A stretch of DNA of 17,981 bases, taken from positions 1 to 17,981 of the forward strand of contig JBHEQW010000091.1 in NCBI GenBank assembly GCA_046530935.1, read 5' to 3'. How positions within the stretch are numbered: position 1 is the first letter of the stretch; every line of letters begins with the position of its first letter. The stretch is from Arsenophonus sp046530935 (GTDB lineage: Bacteria; Pseudomonadota; Gammaproteobacteria; Enterobacterales; Enterobacteriaceae). A program made the translations under genes and the position numbers. The notes under the pieces were generated by a model. The model worked only from the letters and a program-made list of their open reading frames with translations. It did not search any database and was not told where the DNA came from. Shown one piece after another: positions 16,135 through 17,981 of the stretch.

Positions 16135-17329
16135 AAAGTTTTGATCTTTTTTATTATACTGATTGCTAGCATTATCATTAGTCTCATTGTCGCATGGCAC
16201 CAAGGTTATCTGTTTATCAAAACTAATAATTACAATATTGAAAGCACTGTAACCGGTTTAATCATTTGTTTTATTAATTTAAAATTTATTTTCTGTTTTC
16301 TTAGCTGGCTGGTGTTATCGTTGTATTTGTATAGTAATATTATTTACCCATAAACAGCTAAAAGGTAATAAATATCGTAAAGTGTATACTAAAACGCAAA
16401 AAGAATTACTAAAAATTAGTAGAAGGCGATTTTTAAAAGTTGAAATTACTGACAGGTTACGCTGTCTATGCAGAACAACCAAACAACCAGTTGATAACTA
16501 TTTACTGGCAGCAGAAGCTTTTCAACAACGCGGTGATGATATTGTGTCAATCAAATACTTTGAACGCGCAGCAAAGGTTTCTGATAACAATCAACTTCCT
16601 GTTGATATTATACCTGTTAGTGTACAACTTGTTGAAGCTAACATTCATGCAGCACGTCAAGGTGTTAATAAATTATTGGATCAGGCAGCCACCCAACACC
16701 ATCCTAAATTCTTAAGGATGGCAAAACAAGGCCAATCAGAGTTAAGGAGATTATTGAAGTTTTGCTGATTATGTAAAAAGAAAAGTTATATTCCACGGAA
16801 TAGATTAATAAATTATGTAAAGATATATACAAAAAGACTTTATGAATCAAATATATGGCTGAATGTAGAAGCAAAAATTTAAAAAAATTAATTGGATTCT
16901 CAGAGACGTAAAACATCATGACCAAATACTGCAATCAATTGTTGCTTCTTGTCTTATTGAAGACGACGACAGTTAAGCATCAGAAAAAATTATTATTACT
17001 GGCTTAAATCAACAATATGATTAGAATCCTTTATTGGTTCTCCTTCGTTTACAAATTAGCGATAGTAATGTAATGAATAAAATTCAGACAAATCTAATAT
17101 AAAAAAGATTGGTTGGGCCACAGTATCCATTACTAAATAGCACATTAGGTCAAATTGCATTACACAATATCAAATGGCATAAGAAGCAGAAAAATACTTT
17201 AAGATTGCTTTAGAGTAACGTCTTGATGCTCAAAGCTTTGCTTGGCTTGTTGATGATTTAGATAAACAATATAAAGTGAAAGAAGTGTCATAAATTCGCC
17301 AACATGGCTTGGTTTATTCATTAAATTAA
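16129..17329 (+). pseudogene. hemY: hemY, TPR-like membrane protein of the hem operon, decayed
   Basis: E. coli HemY is a membrane-anchored TPR-type protein tied to late haem synthesis; its biochemical role is unsettled. From ATG 16129: MVKVLIFFIILIASIIISLI, AWHQGYLFIKTNNYNIE and STVTGL (E. coli AGHQGYVLIQTDNYNIETSVTGL), then a shift and stop near 16353. A second frame (16382-16768) gives TQKELLKI, NYLLAAEAFQQRGDD, FERAAKVS and NIHAARQGVNKLLD, clear HemY TPR-region sequence. After more shifts come CLIEDDD and KIIITGLNQQYD, WATVSITK-like scraps and the end RQHGLVYSLN with TAA 17327-17329. Four or more lesions make it dead. Confidence 0.9.
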
Positions 17330-17450
17330 AGCATTAAAATTAATGGCACTCTCTATCTCCTGTGTTATTTTGACCTTGCTTGCTTTTTTGACTTTTAAAG
17401 GTTTTTATTTTTATCGATTAATTTTATATTTTTAAGGTAAAAGCATATAG

Positions 17451-17479
17451 ATTAAATAGTATTATTGATACTATTTAAT
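17451..17479. repeat. perfect 12-bp hairpin after hemY
   Basis: Arms attaaatagtat and atactatttaat with a 5-base loop. It lies about 120 bp past the hemY stop. No T run follows on either strand, so I do not call it a terminator. Confidence 0.6.
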
Positions 17480-17520
17480 AGTTTACATTTAACTCAGATT
17501 TTAGCTGCTTCTAAATAATC

Positions 17521-17552
17521 AACAAAACAAAAACACCTATCAAAAGATAGGT
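17521..17552 (-). terminator. candidate rho-independent terminator, minus strand
   Basis: Stem acctatc/gataggt with an AAAA loop (17535-17552). On the minus strand it is followed by GTTTTTGTTTTGTT. It would end transcripts coming from the right, beyond hemY, implying a minus-strand gene there now or in the past. Confidence 0.5.
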
Positions 17553-17595
17553 CTTAAAATACAATAAAAGGTCTAGGCCTATAGATGGATCTTGC

Positions 17596-17615
17596 CTCAA
17601 TTACCGTTAATTGAG
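17596..17615. repeat. 8-bp hairpin
   Basis: Perfect arms ctcaatta and taattgag with loop ccgt. A partial third arm-like copy (gattgag) follows at about 17625. Function unknown. Confidence 0.5.
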
Positions 17616-17981
17616 TGTACCGTTGATTGAGTTGTGATTTGTGATGAATATCATGCATCGATAACATAGACAATAAGCACATTAAATTGGATTTTTAGCC
17701 AATTCTATAGGTTATGGTGCTGAAACTCTATCAGTAAGAATACAGGATGAAACCACTATATAGTCTACATTATAGTATAGATGAATTCATTTCATGCCAA
17801 AGATTGCTGTTTTACTTGAAAAACAGTTTTTTATGCCTGTCGTTGAACAACAATCACACATCAATTAACTTGATCGTTGTATATTAATAAAATAATTTAT
17901 CAATCCTTGATTGCCATACATTTATAATGTATATTATTACAGTCTTTTTTATTAGAGATATTTAACAAAATTTATATTTTT

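Larger units (their letters stand above)
17330..17981. other. downstream region with no recognised gene
   Basis: About 650 bp after hemY. I found no ORF or tRNA I could support. The plus strand has short open pieces such as IGYGAETLSVRIQDE (about 17705-17750) and MPKIAVLLEKQFFMPV (about 17793-17840), which may be scraps of a lost gene but which I cannot name. Three perfect hairpins lie within 170 bp (listed separately). Confidence 0.5.

Noticed and set aside
16440..16934. Short frames on the plus (16440-16715) and minus (16704-16934) strands.
   Set aside because: They are alternative frames of the hemY pseudogene, whose own frame shows clear HemY similarity.

Overview
The window is strongly AT-rich and holds a stretch of enterobacterial backbone in the E. 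coli gene order: corA, uvrD, yigB, xerC, yigA (DUF484), dapF and lptM on the minus strand, cyaY on the plus strand, cyaA on the minus strand, then hemC-hemD-hemX-hemY on the plus strand. Most of these genes are broken by stops and frameshifts but can still be read in pieces, and one gene is split by an insertion sequence. This is the picture of an insect-associated enterobacterial symbiont at an intermediate stage of genome reduction. An Arsenophonus- or Sodalis-like organism is my guess; the sequence does not prove it.

Layout. 1-388: start of a decayed corA, cut by the window edge. 478-2640: full-length uvrD helicase ORF. 2705-4929: yigB phosphatase pseudogene, split by a decayed IS256-family element (about 2858-4319) whose imperfect terminal repeats and 9-bp target duplication are still visible. 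4956-5840: decayed xerC. 5833-7616: three intact, closely packed genes, DUF484, dapF and lptM. 7700 to about 8010: decayed cyaY. About 8010-9987: a 2-kb gene-poor spacer where E. coli has only a short gap; it carries a perfect 25-bp tandem duplication and scraps I could not identify. 9988-12567: cyaA, with an intact catalytic domain (665 codons) and a C-terminal regulatory domain cut off by two single-base homopolymer frameshifts; the TTG start and a CRP-like operator are retained. 12568-13120: intergenic. 13121-17329: hemC, hemD, hemX and hemY, all pseudogenes. 17330-17981: no gene recognised, several hairpins.

How it fits together. What survives is a DNA-repair helicase (UvrD), a lysine/peptidoglycan-precursor enzyme (DapF), a small lipoprotein for LPS-transporter assembly (LptM), a conserved unknown (DUF484) and probably adenylate cyclase activity. 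What is lost is this Mg2+ channel, this chromosome-dimer recombinase, a HAD phosphatase, the bacterial frataxin, and the steps from porphobilinogen to uroporphyrinogen III. Loss of hemC and hemD predicts that the organism cannot make its own haem, unless functional copies lie elsewhere. I found no sign of a new multi-gene system. The points worth following are the pattern of loss and retention, the dated-looking IS insertion, the truncated cyclase and unusual substitutions in UvrD.
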